Of a stretch of 64,000 bases of DNA, positions 45,335-57,435 are shown in pieces. Under the pieces are notes generated by a model. The model had not been told where the DNA came from and did not search any database. It worked only from the letters and a program-made list of their open reading frames with translations. The stretch comes from Ceratopteris richardii (lineage: Eukaryota > Streptophyta > Polypodiopsida > Polypodiales > Pteridaceae). How positions within the stretch are numbered: position 1 is the stretch's first letter; each line of letters begins with the position of its first letter. A program made the translations under genes and the position numbers. The stretch lies in NCBI GenBank assembly GCA_020310875.1, contig CM035437.1, positions 54,858,156 to 54,922,155 on the forward strand. Reading direction: 5' to 3'.

Positions 45335-46612
45335 TCAGTGCGGGTTAGATGTTTGTTGATACGGCCGTAGCTTCGAACTGTTGACGACTTTCGGAAGGGG
45401 ATTTCCAGTCAAAGTAGTCAATCGAAATGTTGCGAGGCCCACTTGTTCAGAAATCTGGTAGGGGCCAAACGATCGTAACTTGAATTTGCCAGTAGAGCGA
45501 TTCGACTTTGCATTGTAAAATAGTACAAATTGTCCCACCGTAAAAACTGGGGTTTTTAGATAGCGATCATGTGTTCGAGCTTGTCTTAGCTATACTTCCT
45601 GCATAGTTAGAAAACTTTGCCATCGGTGCTCATCCAGTTCTCTGAGTGTATCTAGCCGAAATGATAAAGAATCTTCTGGTATTAATTTCTGAGTGAGAGC
45701 CACACGTAAGCTTGGCACAATAATTTCCATGGGTGCTATGGCTTCCAATCCATAAGCTAGTTTGAAGGGTGTTAGACCTGTTGCTACCTTATAGGTAGTC
45801 CTGTATGCCCATAATACTGCAGATAACAGTTGATCCCATCTTTCTGGTGCTTCCAGAATCAGTTTTCGAAGCATATTTAGCAGGGTCTTGTTTGTACTCT
45901 CAGCTAAACCATTTGCACGAGGATAATATGGTGAGCTGAATTTATGCGTGATCTGAAAAGAATGTGTGAGTACTTTCATTAGATTGTTAACAAAATGAGT
46001 GCCCTGATCTGTAACAAGCTCCAGAGGTAATCCAAAACGCGGAAAGACATCTTTCATTAGACACTTTGCCACCGAAACAGCTGTGGCAGATTTTAAAGCC
46101 CATGCTTCTGCCCATCTGGTTGCATAGTCTGTACAGGTTAGAATATAACGATTATTGCTAAGTATTGCTGGCGGTGTAATAGGTCCGATAAAATCTAGAC
46201 CCCACTTTTGAAAAGGCTCCAATGGCAAGATAGGTTGTAGAGGGAAGAAATGACGTTGTAGTGGCTGTCCAGACCTCTGACAATTATCACATTTTTTGAC
46301 AAACTGCAATACATCCCTGTACATAGTAGGCCACCAAAGTCCACTCTGAAGAATTTTTCGGTGTGTTAAATCTGCAGCAAAATGGCCACCGGAAGGAATT
46401 GAGTGAGCCAAAGTAATAACTGAATCAACTTCGTGAGGAGAGATACAACAAAGTAAAATTCTAGTGTGATCCATATAGTATAGTTCCCCAGCAATTAACC
46501 GAAATCGGCGACTAAAAACTGCAATCTTCCTACGTATTGTAGGAGATGTTGTAGTCGGGAGGCATCCATCAATAAGGAATGTCAATATCTGATCATAATA
46601 TGTAGATGGCAT
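45335..46612 (-). pseudogene. Integrase of Element B
   Basis: Zinc-binding HX6H (LAHSIPSGGHF) and CDNCQRSGQ; core WGLDFIGPITPP, TDQGTHF and GLAESTNK give D,D,E. The GPY/F module is KFKLRSFGPYQISEQ...KVVNSSKLRPY (45538-45335). One stop lies between core and GPY/F (about 45590). Only one zinc-binding module is present, unlike Family I. Confidence 0.9.
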
Positions 46613-48151
46613 AGGTGGGTCTGCAATTTCATCATTGGTTGGTTCAGAAACATAAATTGCTGGCGTTGTGTCATCTACACCGACCGGAGCTTCACCGGAA
46701 TCTAAACGAGAAAGGAAATCTGCTAAGGAATGTGAACTGCTTGGCCGATGAATAACTTCGTAATCAAATTCTTGTAAAAGTAGAACCCATCGCGCTAATC
46801 GACCACCTAGATGTTGTTGCCGTACCAGGTAGACACATGCAGCATGATCTACATGAAAAGTAAATTTTCAGCCAAGTAAATAATGCCTATATTTCTTTAC
46901 AGAGTATACCAAACCCAGACATTCCCTTTCGATTACAAAGTAATTCTTTTCAGCAGGAGCAAGCCTTTGGCTGGCATAGTACACAGGCCGAAACCACTTA
47001 TCTGTTTGTTGCATTAGAACGCTCCCAATTGCTATATCTGAAGCATCAACAAATATATGAAATGGACTATCCCAGTCAGGAGGCTGTAGGGTTGGAACCT
47101 GTGTTAGTAATCCCTTTAGACGATCAAAAGCAATTTGACATTCTTGAGTCCACTCAAATTGTCGAGGAGTCTTGGTTATTAACTTGTTCAGTGGTATTGC
47201 CAAATGAGCAAGCCACCGTAAGTGTTGACCATGCCATCTTACTTGGCCCATGAAGCGCATCACTTCCTTAGGTGTAGTGGGCACAGGTGCTTCTAACACA
47301 GCTGTAATTTTATCTGGATCCACCTGTATACCTTGTGCAGATACGATGTGGCCAAGTAGCCTTCCACAGGAAACCGCAAACACGGATTTGTTTGGGTTCA
47401 AACAGAGTCTGTATTCTCTGCACTTCTCAAAGCAACACCGTAAATGGAACAAGTGTGCTACCATTTTTCCAAATAACGAAAAATCATCAAGATAAACTTG
47501 CATAAACGAGGTAAGGTAAGGGGAGAATATTTCCTGCATACACCTCTGAAAAGTACTTGGGGCATTTCTTAATCCAAACCACATTACGGTACAAAGCGAA
47601 AACACCCCAATGGGTAATAAAAGCGGTCTTTGGTATATCCTGTTCAGCCATTCTAACTTGATTATACCCACTGTATCCATCTAAAAATGAATACATTTCA
47701 TGTCCTGCTACTTTATCAAGCATCGTATCAAGAAAAGGTAGCGGAAATGGATCAGGCACCATAGCTGCGTTCAATTTCCGGTAGTCCACACAGATTCGTA
47801 GTTGCTTATTCTTTTTAGGAACAATGACAATTGGTGAGATCCATTCAGCATGCTCTACTAGTACAATGAATCCGACTTTGAGTGTCTATCAAGCTCTGCT
47901 TTTACCTGTGATGCATAGTTCAGATTCATCCGGTAGCTGGGTTGCTTGATTGGTTTTGCTTTCGGCTTTAGCATGACCCTATGTTGATAAATGTGCGGGT
48001 CCAAACCCTTCATATCTTTGTAATCCCATGCAAAGACGTCAGAGAACTCTCGGAGTAGTTTGATTAAGTCTACTTGAAATACTCCCGGTAGGCTTTCCTT
48101 TATATTGACAGGATGCGGATGGTCCTCATCTCCTAAATTATAGGTGATCAA
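46613..48151 (-). pseudogene. RT and RNase H of Element B
   Basis: FAWDYKDMKGLDPHIYQH, CVDYRKLNAAMVPDPFPLPF, SFLDGYSGYNQVRMAEQD, LRNAPSTFQ, VYLDDFSLFG (Y-L-D-D), LGHIVSAQGIQ; then RNase H with HIFVDASDIAIGSVL, RPVYYASQRLAPAEKNYFVIERECLG and FHVDHAACVYLVRQQHLGGR. Small indels near 47500-47860 shift the frame, and a stop lies at about 46868. Confidence 0.9.
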
Positions 48152-48298
48152 TTGATCCTCTGGGACATAAAATTATCAGGGTTTCTCTGTATCGTCAGCT
48201 GGCTTAAAAAGTTGTTGTAGATCAGCGTCATCTGTAGTAGTGGTATCTTCTTTCTTATCTTCTTTTGTTACAGGCATCACCGTACAAACTGCGGGATT

Positions 48299-49210
48299 TC
48301 AATTATCTACAACAGATTGTAGATCAACAGTTCCTAGGGAGATCAATTCAATGTTATTCTTTAAAAACTCTTCTTCTTCATCATCCGACAACCCATCTAA
48401 CATATGAACTGGTTCTGCAAAATACGGTCTAGCATGCAATTCGCAAGGCTGTATAACATCTAGTTTTACAACATATTTACGATTATTATCTTTGAAAGTG
48501 AGTTCTTGTGCAGACCAATCTTGTATGACCTTAGCTTGCTTCAGCCAAGGATGGCCAAAAAGAAGATTATAATCAAGGGTGGATTCCGGTAATTCTAGGA
48601 CGACAAAGGTCATCTTAAATGTGGTACCCTCCAAAGTTATTGGTACATTTTGTACAAGTCCTACTGGATGGACTCTTGATTGGTCAGCCATTCTGACAAA
48701 GAACTGAACTGGTTCGATTTCGGTCCATCCTAACTTCTTACACAGTGCAGCAGTAGCAATGTTGACACCAGATCCTCCATCAATTAGTACCTGTGTAATT
48801 TTATGATTTTTATACCATACCATAATTAAAGGAACCGAATGATCAACCGTAGAATCAGGTTTCGGTTGCACTGTGGCTGTTGCTGGAATACAGGCAGACT
48901 CAGGACTAAACTGTTGTTGGAATTGTTGTCGAACTCTTGGTACTAGTGCAAGTAATTGGCCAAGAGGAAGAGTAATGGACGCTTTAGATAAAATTTCCCA
49001 GGCCTTATGTGATTGAATTGTGTTTTCTGTCGATTCTGAAGATGATGTGCCGGTTGAAGAGGATGTATCTGCTGAAGATGATGTGCCTGCTACTGAATTA
49101 GAATCCTGTTTTTGTGTTCCTTCCTTGGTTAACGCAGCCTGGGTCACCGGAATAGGATCTGGAAACACTGGAGGTTCGGCGGTAGTCCATTGACTTGCCT
49201 TATCATACAT
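48299..49210 (-). pseudogene. Protease of Element B
   Basis: V-L-I-D-G-G-S-G-V-N-I is the active-site strand, with D-G-G as in Element 1. LLFGHPWLKQAKVIQDW is the later hydrophobic motif. The N-terminal 130 residues are the Gag-protease linker with a Ser/Thr-rich repeat (SSSADTSSSTGTSSS). Separated from gag by one stop in the same frame. Confidence 0.85.
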
Positions 49211-49273
49211 CCTTTGTTGTTCACGTATGCTTGGTTCAAAGACTTCTGCTGCTGGTTGCAGTTGCTTACCGGA

Positions 49274-50227
49274 TCATGTTTGAATTACTGCAGCTTGCGT
49301 TTCTACGGGTGTGATTTGTACCATATTATTCATTGGGTTTTGACGTTCTTTCTTCCTTTGATCATACTCAGTTGCATCCTTACAAAATCTTCTAATGTGA
49401 CCAAGTTCACCACAAAAATGGCAGCGCGGTGGTGGCAAATTGGGATTTTTCTGTGCTGGTCCGGCTTGCCAACGATTTGCATTGTAGTTATTATTTCTTT
49501 GTCCTCTGTAATTTCGATAGCCTTGTTGGTGGCTATTTCTCATTTGCGGAGGTACATAATGATTGGCTGGCTGTCCTGGTTCCTGTATAATAGCATTGAC
49601 AGTTGCGGTTCCCTGGACTTTGGTTTTGTATGCACAATTTTCGATAGTATGTCCGGTTGTGTTGCAAATAGTGCAAAACAATTGATTAAGTGCACAAGTG
49701 GCACTAGTGTGTCCTGAATTCTTGCATGTGGTGCAGAACATTTGTCTGGTCGGGTCTTCTGTAACATTTTTATTTGCCTTTAACCATTCCAAGTCTTCTG
49801 TAAATCCTCCAACCTTGTTTTCCAGCTGCAAAGCCATTGCAATCACTGCATCTAGCGTCATAGCTCCTACACAGCGTATGATCATAATCTGTTTAAGTTG
49901 CGGAGTCAATCCATTGATAAACCATTGAGTGATAACGTCATTCGTTAGGTGGGCATGTGCTGGTGGTAACTGCCTCAAATGAGTCCTGAATAGAGTGGCG
50001 TATTTCTGCACTGTTTGATTTATCTTCTGTCTATTGTTTTGCAGGTAGTCGAAAATTTCAGTTGGATTCTTCTTTAGCCTGAATCTTTGCAAAAATGCAT
50101 CCCTTACTGCTTCATAGGTGTCGAAGTGGTTAATATCATATTCTGTAAGCCATCTAGCTGCTTCGTTAACTAATGTCGACTGGAAGACAATAGCCTTATA
50201 CGTCGGATCAGGTGGATGATTGAGCAC
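49274..50227 (-). pseudogene. gag of Element B with three zinc knuckles
   Basis: Gag core (KAIVFQSTLVNEAARWL, QKINQTVQKYATLFRTHLRQLP, WFINGLTPQLKQIMI) and three CX2CX4HX4C knuckles (CTTC.., CTIC.., CHFC..). The true start is further upstream, because recognisable reading continues through stops to the ORF at 51008. Confidence 0.88.
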
Positions 50228-50564
50228 TACGTAGCTTATCTCAAATGTGCGTAATAAGCATCTGGGTCATCTCCTGGAAATCCACCGAATTTAGTGTACG
50301 TTACTCCAGTTGGAGTCGGCCTTGGTGGGCATAGTTGTTGTTGTTGCTGTTGTTGTTGCCCGTTCATGGTGCGATGGTTGTATTGTGACCATCTTCTGTA
50401 CCCCGAGGCTGAATATCTGGATCGTCAAAATCTGGATCGTCAGCCTGTGCACTTTCCGGTTCGATAATCTTGTTCAGTATGTTTCAAATCTCGGTTTCGA
50501 ACAAGCTACCTTCCTTCTTGATGTCAAATGTAGGAAAGCTTACTCCCAATAGCGGTGACTGGGC

Positions 50565-51008
50565 TTAAGATTCACCAAGAAATGGTAAACCGTCACCAAA
50601 AAACTGTGAATTCTCAGTAACGTGTACCGGAATAACCCCGGAAGGTGTCGATTTTTCACGAAAACAAAGTGCTCCTTCTCCTTCACTAGTTTCTTTGGCC
50701 AAGACGTTTCTATTCGTAAACAAATTCGAATCTTGACCCAATGGTGCTAAATTAACTTCATGCTGCGTCCCAATAAATTCTGGAGTTACTATATCTTCGA
50801 CAGATTGTGCCGAAATCGCACCAAAATCTGCTAGAGATGTATTACATTCTACCGGAATATGACCAGAATCACTACTAACATTCTTCACTTTCTTGACAAC
50901 TGGGTTAGACCTATCTGTACTTCTTCCTCCTGGAGGCGTCCTTAGCAAATTAGGTACCCAAGGCTGTCGGTTCTTTGGATACGTTTCACCGGATCTAGTA
51001 ACCGGCAT
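50565..51008 (-). pseudogene. N-terminal part of Element B gag, 147 codons
   Basis: First ATG after the PBS (51008, MPVTRSGETYPKNRQPWVP). Basic at the start, then acidic and without known motifs. In a different frame from 50227-49274, so one frameshift separates them. It could instead be a short separate leader ORF. Confidence 0.6.
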
Positions 51009-51105
51009 GTATCATCTTTTGTACTAATCGCGTACTATTACTGTCGATTTACAATCTACAGTCGCGTTACCACAATCGATTTTGCAACAATCTGATCTGT
51101 TGCCA

Positions 51106-51125
51106 CCTTCCCACAGATGGCGCCA
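51106..51125 (-). other. Primer-binding site of Element B
   Basis: Minus strand TGGCGCCATCTGTGGGAAGG, one base from the LTR. It begins TGGCGCC like several plant tRNA 3'-end complements, but is a different class from the tRNA-Asp site of Family I. I cannot assign the tRNA with certainty. Confidence 0.65.
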
Positions 51126-51126
51126 G

Positions 51127-52085
51127 TGTTAAACGCTTGTTCTAACTGTCAGAAGCGCGTTTAAACGAGAATTGGGTTCTTGGGAGTGGAAGGGGTCTGT
51201 AAAGATAGAGGCCCTATGCTTGTTTCCCAAAATTACGTCACAACACACAATATACCAACATTCAAGATTTTATCAGGAATTGGTATCTCATTCTCAATCT
51301 TTACGGTTCATCATTTTAACTCTATCAGAGTCTACCGAACACATTGTACCAGACTATCAGTATCGTAATACTGAATTACCTCAAAACCCTTTTTCCGAAT
51401 ACACACTACTGTAACATTTAACAGTAGTTCAACCTTCACCGAACAACGTTCACAAACAGACAAACCGAAGACACCGAAGACTCAACGGTTCAGACACACA
51501 GTGTTGAAGACTAACACCATTACTGTAGTCAAATCTCACCATACAAGTACAGATCTCAATACTGAGGACAACACAATCCTGCACAATGTTTTTTGGGACA
51601 CTACCACAGTTACACAGACTTCACCAACCAATTGGCAGAACATTCAAGAAGAAGGACACCACGATATACGTACTTAACCGAACAATCACCACAAAGATCC
51701 GCAGAACAACTCTCTTAGACAACAGTCCGACGATCTACTAGCTGTAAATAAAACTCACAGCCGCACAGAGATCAATAGACAACGAACACGGATACGTACA
51801 GTATACTCGGAATACTCAGGAATTAGACAAACAACACTACAGCAACCCGAACAAGTGTCGATAATACAACACAGAAATGAAAACAGTACTCCAAATTAGC
51901 TAACTCGACACACAGTGACGACCACGACAATCACCCAGACAGACAATCTGGTGATTCCACGAATCGTCACCCTGCATCTCTTTTACATTGCTATATATAA
52001 AGATTACAAATGTCTTTGTAACAACTTTTCACGCGTGCGAAACAAGGTTCAGTTATACAGTTGCCAATCCGGCGGCCGACTAACA
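51127..52085 (-). repeat. 5' LTR of Element B
   Basis: On the minus strand it begins TGTTAGTCGGCCGCCGG and ends CGTTTAACA. It is the full-length reference for this LTR family. Confidence 0.92.
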
Positions 52086-52921
52086 GGTGGCATCTGCTTG
52101 ATGCAAAGGAAGCACTTGTTGGATGTTCTTTTCATATTTTGAATGAGTGAATGCAAACCACTCACTCAACCCATGGACACAAATATAAAGATTTGCTCAA
52201 ATGATAGAGAAATATTGGAAGATGTAATGACATACAAAAGAATCATAGGATCGTTAATATATGCAAACATTACAAGACTTTATCTATCTTATGTTGTTGA
52301 TGTACTTTCTCAGTTTATGCAAGCTCCGACAAGCGAACATTTAAATTCAGCCAAGAGAGTGTTGAGATACATTAACTATACAATTAATCATGATTTGTTT
52401 TACAATTTTGGTGAAGAATTGCAGGTCAAAGGCTTTAACAATGCTGATTGGGCAGGCTCAAAGGAAGATAGGAGATCAACCTCAAGTTATCTGTTCATGA
52501 TAGGAAGCAAACCTATCACATGGAGCTTGAAGAAGCAACCTAATGTTGCACTTTCATACATGGAGGCTGAATATAGAGGATTAGCATTTGCCACATGTGA
52601 AGCAATGTGGATTAAAAATATTTTGGCTAATCTCAAAGTGCAAGTTGGAACCATTCCTATATACAGCGATAACATGTCAAGTATTTACTTGGCAAGCAAT
52701 CCTATGTTTCATGAAAAGTGTAAGCACATAGAGGTCCACTACCATTATGTAAGGGAGAAGGTATTGAGCAAAGATGTGGAGATAAAGTTCAGTAGAACCA
52801 AAGAACACATTGGAGACATGTTTACAATGTTCTTGGATGCTTCTAAACTCAAAGGTTTTAAGGATGTAATAAATTTGCAACACATGGCTGAAGATAACTC
52901 CCAAATGAGCTTGAGGGGGAT
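52086..52921 (+). pseudogene. RT end and RNase H of copia A
   Basis: GGICLMQRKHLLDVL continues RT. Then MTYKRIIGSLIYANITRL, NADWAGSKEDRRSTSSYLF, SLKKQPNVALSYMEAEYRGLA, KHIEVHYHYVREKVL, the usual copia RNase H series. The frame from 52143 runs to 53027, that is, about 35 codons into the 3' LTR. It is the best preserved stretch of copia A. The PPT is TTGAGGGGGATT at 52911-52922. Confidence 0.9.
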
Positions 52922-54033
52922 TGTTGAAGATAAATGTGCAAGCTCATTTTCACATGAGCTATGCTTGGATAAATTTAACAAATGTAAAGGCAAAGGAAAA
53001 GTTAACTCTAAGGATGAAAAAATCTAGTAAAAGTCATGATGAATAAAAAATACAAGATCTACCTTGGCATGTAGTTGGCAATCAAATGAAAGTGATGAGT
53101 TAAGAAGAAGGCACAAACTTCTTCACATGCTCATTGGCTATAAAATTAGAGTGGGAGCATGTTATCAATAGGGAGAGAAAGAGGAAAGAGTCTCCAATAG
53201 TCGGACTTGATCTTAGAAGCCATTTTGTCATTTTGTCTTCTCATGGACTCTTTCCACTTGCATGTCACTTTGTACATAGTCATGTTGTGAGGCTCATATG
53301 TCAGCGTATATGTAGCCATTTCTTGAGTTTAAAAACTCATTGAAAATCTTATCTTGTGCACTTTTTCTCTCTCAAATGTCTCTTTCAAATCTTCTATATT
53401 ATGTGAGTTATCAATCTGAGAGTGAAGTCTAGTTCTTCAACATACCTGTGTGTACATGTAGTCTATTTTGGCCAGTTGAGTTTCCCAAACAAAGACTATC
53501 CATATTATGTGATTTTTAGCTTGTTATAAAGTTATCAAATATCACCTTCAAAGGATTTATATTATATGAGTTCTCAACCCGAGAGTGAAGTCTAATTCAT
53601 CAACACACTTGTATGGACATGTAGTCTATTTAGGTTAGTTCAGTTTCCTAATCAAAACATATCCAAATTATATGACTTTTAGCTTATTAGAAAGCTTGTC
53701 TTGTGTTCTTTCTCTATCTCAAATATCTCCTTCAAAGTTATTCTGTGAGTTATCCATCCAAGAGTGAAGTCTAGATCTTCAACATACCTGTGTGGACAGG
53801 CAATCTATTTTTCTCACGCCGATTTCTTGACCAAAACTTATCCAAATTAAGTGACTTATATCTTTTTGGAAAGCTCTAATTGTATATTTTGATAGACTAA
53901 ATCCAAGAATATTCATTTGATCTTTGGATTGAGAGATGCAAGAAATCTAAGTTGTAGATGTTTGTCCAAGTGTTGGACCTACAAGGGCTCACTACACGCT
54001 TCTTGTTGTGGATAGGAGAACTCATTCTCCACA
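52922..54033 (+). repeat. 3' LTR of copia A
   Basis: Pairs with 6341-7485; TATA at 53139-53146; three internal tandem units near 53420, 53580 and 53765. Indels and many substitutions relative to the 5' LTR. Confidence 0.9.
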
Positions 54034-54502
54034 CACTATAGATATGACCATTGGTTCACTCTTCCATCAGACACATGTAGAATGATGATCGAAAAGCAAT
54101 GCACTTTTTTTTATATGATCAAAAGCAAGCACTGCATAAGGAATGCTACAGAGTCATATAAGTGATGATAAATTCTCTTTGTATGGGGCTTTGCCTAAGC
54201 AATGCTTTTGGGGTCGCAAATCTGAATCTGTGCTAGTTTCATATATGTGATGCTAAAGGAGCATCACATATGCGACACTCTTTTACCATCGCATATGTGT
54301 CACTTTGTTAGCATTGCATATGCGATGGCATCGCATGAGTGGTGCTTTTTAAACGTCATTGAGATCCTCGTAAGAAGCCTCATTACGGGTGTTATTTAAT
54401 CAACTATGTGTGTTTGATGCTCTATGCAATGGAATGCATAATTACGAAGTGACAAAATTGTGTTGTATCAACCATTGCTTTAGAGGGTCACTTTTTGTAG
54501 TG
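54034..54502. mobile_element. Possible small CACTA-like (En/Spm) non-autonomous element
   Basis: Left end CACTATAGATATGACC, right end GGTCACTTTTTGTAGTG. The reverse complement of the right end (CACTACAAAAAGTGACC) matches the left end imperfectly. Inside, TCGCATATG-type motifs are repeated (54261-54340), as in CACTA subterminal regions. No coding capacity. Against it: no 3-bp target duplication (aca / att), and the left end abuts the LTR of copia A exactly. Confidence 0.35.
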
Positions 54503-56091
54503 ATTGGACACTTTTGTGTATGTTCTGTAATAAAATATATAGTGGCCTAGTCAGCCACAAACTCAAAGTTTGACCACTTTTGTAAAATCTAGGAAATCTG
54601 TGTTCATGTTGTGTGTGTACTCTATGGTTTCTATCTATTCTGTAGGTCTTGTTCAGAGTAATGTGCGTTGCATTCGGAGGTTGGTTTTATAGTGCAAGGA
54701 TATTGTCGTAAAGCTCACATGAAGAAGAATCTATCATGCTGCATCATGATCGCACCACTTTAGTGGGATGATAAAAACATTAGTCGTGAAAATTATGCCC
54801 ATAAACAATCTAAATTGCATGTCATAACTAAATTAAACACTAGGCATTGCAGGCTAGTCTATGCCATGATCTCCATCATGTATAGATTCTTGAATGTTGT
54901 TAGAGACACTTTTATCATGTTGAATATCTTGTGTGTCATTTTGATTCAAAGATCTGGTATGTATTCCATTTTGTAGGTATATTTTATGACTTTGAGCATG
55001 TACTAGTGGGATTGCCTTTTTTTTTGGGGTAGTGAGCTTTGCATAGTTGACCTAGATTTCGCTAATCAACCTTTTCCTTTGCAATCGAAGGAACTCTTAA
55101 GGGTCTTTATATCATGGTGTCAGATAGTGACCTATATGCTTTCGTAAGAATAGTAATAGTGATTCAAAATGTTGCCAATAATTAGTATTGTTTGTTAAGA
55201 ACGGCTTAAGCTATTGTGGGAGGATTGGATGTGGTCTTCTCCAATATTTTGGTAATGTATTATTGTTGGCTCGAATGGGACTTGTGGTTGTTTTCTTGAA
55301 AAAGGTTCAACCGTTTCATCATCCCAACCTATGCTAAGTGAATCTAATAGCTCCACAAGATTACATGACTATGTAACTCTAAAATGAGTTTTGTCCCCTT
55401 AATAATTGATTGAACACCTTCTATATGACATCAACATAATATTGTGGAGACTCAAGTGCATGAAGGAAAGTATTTGCAATACTTTTTACGAGCCGAGTGT
55501 ATCCTAGAAATTGATTCATGCAACAGTGTGCATGGAAAACTCTTATGGCTAGTATATGTCTAGGTGGTGCATTTCTTCAAAAGTAATGAAGCTAGTTCAC
55601 TTTGGTCTCACAATCATCCAAAACTAGAAACTTCAATGCACATGCTATAGCCCTTTTGTCCACTATAAGTACTTGTTTTATCACCTAGAAAATTTGTCAT
55701 TGTGGTTGACCCTACTAGCATATCTATAACATTGTATGTGGATAGAAACTCTGCACATCTTTCAACATCAACGTGTTCTAATGGGAGGTTAAAAAACTGA
55801 TTAATTTGTAGAATATTCTAGGTTTATATTGTTTTAGGGTCTTCATGGACAACTTGAAATTATGAAACAAGATATATAATTTTAAATTATTCCTGAGATG
55901 TACCATGGTGGGTAGATGTAGATATCTCTTGCTACATGATGTATTGGTACTCTATACAAGTTGATAAGTTAATATGTTGGAATCAACATGATATCATTCC
56001 CTAGTAAATTAGGCACATGAGTTTCCATAAGTATTATTTTTCTTGTCTTTTGGATGAGGTTGCTTCCATTTTCACTTTATGTCAAGCTCAT
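54503..56091. other. Intergenic, no feature recognised
   Basis: 1.6 kb of AT-rich sequence with no convincing ORF, LTR pair or RNA gene. It may be a very old, unrecognisable repeat. Confidence 0.6.
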
Positions 56092-56533
56092 TTAGCTCTT
56101 CTTATGTGGTTTGGACTTAACTTTCTTTTTCAAAGCTAGTTTCTTCCTAGGGTTGTCCAATGAGCTATGTTTAATGGGTGAAATCACATGCTCATTTGCA
56201 CACATAGCACGTTTCGGAATCAATATTTGTGATTTCTCTTTAAGAACTTGGAGTAGAGCCTTCAAAACCCAAACTTTCCAACTCTTTCTAATTGAAAAAT
56301 GAGATGGAGGAGCCTTCCTTTGATTGCCTCTTGTTCGAAATTGAGGGACTGGAACAACCTTAGCTTGTTCCTCAATGGATGATGTTTCCAGAATTTCCAT
56401 AGAAAGTTGTTGCTCTATTATAATCCACTCCTCTCTTTTTGATACAGATTGTTCTTCACATTTACTCTCACTAGAAATGTCATCTTGAGATCTCACTAAC
56501 TTTGACACAAAGGAATGCAATTCATGAGGTGCA
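56092..56533 (-). CDS. Unrecognised open reading frame, 147 codons
   Basis: Open on the minus strand from the LTR junction at 56533 to a stop at 56092. Rich in S, E and K, with a very basic end (KKLALKKKVKSKPHKKS). There is no ATG near its start, because a copia LTR borders it. It may be the 3' exon or end of a gene, or of another transposon, cut by the LTR insertion. No family recognised; it could be chance. Confidence 0.3.
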
Positions 56534-56538
56534 ATCAA

Positions 56539-56768
56539 TGTTGGAGTTAGATGTCTTCGGAAGCATGCAAACAACACAAGGAAGAAGAAGAAGCTTGGAA
56601 CATAACACACAATACTGAATGTATTACCACTAGAATGTACAAAGATAAGTAGCCCATTAGGGCAATAGGCATATATACAAGCCGAGGGAAAAAACCTCCT
56701 AAAGAGGGGAAAAAGTGCCCTGGCAGTCCTAGCATGTTCACACACATCACTACCTAAATATATCAACA
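56539..56768 (-). repeat. Copia 2-family LTR
   Basis: Aligns over its whole length with 9029-9259, including the adjacent PPT (plus strand tccccccta). The minus-strand protein reading through it is spurious. Confidence 0.92.
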
Positions 56769-56831
56769 AATCCCCCCTAGGAGTGATGCGGTGAACAAGG
56801 AGCTAGCACTCATTTATAAGGAAGTGCCAAG

Positions 56832-57435
56832 CTATGTGGAATCCATAAAAGGAAGTAAGCCCAAAGCTTTGCAAAAAGCTTCAAACTTCTCCCTAGGCAG
56901 AGCCTTCGTGAAAAGGTCTGCAATGTTCTGATGCATGGGCACATATGCCAAGCTCATCTCCCCAGCAGGGAACCTCTCCCTGACATAATGATAATGCACC
57001 TCAATGTGCTTAGTGCAAGCATGGAACAGGGTTCCTCGCAACTGCCAATGCACTTTGACTGATAGTGAAGATGGTGGTGGCAGAAGACTGGCCAATACCC
57101 AAATTAGCCATAAGGCATCTGAGCCACACACACTCAACATTCGCTATGAAAGATGCCCTATACTCCGCCTCACAACTGGAAGTGGCCATAGTAGGCTGCT
57201 TCTTGCTCAACCACAATATACATGAGCTACCAAGCATGAAGCAAAAACCACTGGTGGACACACGAGTGTCATAGCAACTAGCCCAATCACTCTCAGAAAA
57301 GGCTTGCAAATCTAGTGGTAGCGATCCCCCCTTGGGATAAAACAATCCAAGTAGCCAAGTACCACTCAAGTAGCGAAAGATGCGCTTAACCGCTTGCCAA
57401 TGCTTGACACCTGGGCAATGCATAAACCTGCTCAT
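56832..57435 (-). pseudogene. RNase H of the chimeric copia
   Basis: FSESDWASCYDTRVSTSGFCF, WLSKKQPTMATSSCEAEYRA, KHIEVHYHYVRERF, DLFTKALPREKFEAFCKALGL. Closely related to 9340-9900. A short deletion and a frame change near 57030 split it. Confidence 0.88.

Larger units (their letters stand above)
41826..52085 (-). mobile_element. Element B: full-length Family II gypsy element (minus strand)
   Basis: LTRs at 41826-42772 and 51127-52085 flank gag, protease, RT, RNase H, integrase and an extra ORF on the minus strand. The target duplication is aggtg (41821-41825), with a one-base ambiguity at the right end (52085-52089). It splits the copia A codon run K-G-G-I-C. Gag to integrase keep one frame apart from a short shifted patch near 47500-47860, with several nonsense codons. 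Integrase D,D,E and RT Y-L-D-D are intact. The LTRs differ at about 25 positions by eye, plus a 12-base deletion at the start of the 3' LTR. Confidence 0.95.
6341..54033 (+). mobile_element. Copia A: old Ty1/copia element split by three later insertions
   Basis: LTRs at 6341-7485 and 52922-54033 flank copia parts in correct order: PBS, gag (7641), protease (8635), GAG-pre-integrase and integrase (30741-31252), RT (41075-41825), RT end and RNase H (52086-52921). The pieces join cleanly across the copia 2 and Element B insertions. At the Element 3 insertion, some integrase and linker sequence is missing. Multiple stops, lost zinc-knuckle cysteines and LTR divergence mark it as the oldest layer. 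No clear target-site duplication is seen (cacgg on the left; CACTA-like sequence starts at once on the right). Confidence 0.93.

Noticed and set aside
56536..56769. N-terminal part of the 225-codon minus-strand ORF
   Set aside because: This part is the copia LTR read in frame; only the portion left of 56533 could be genuine coding sequence.
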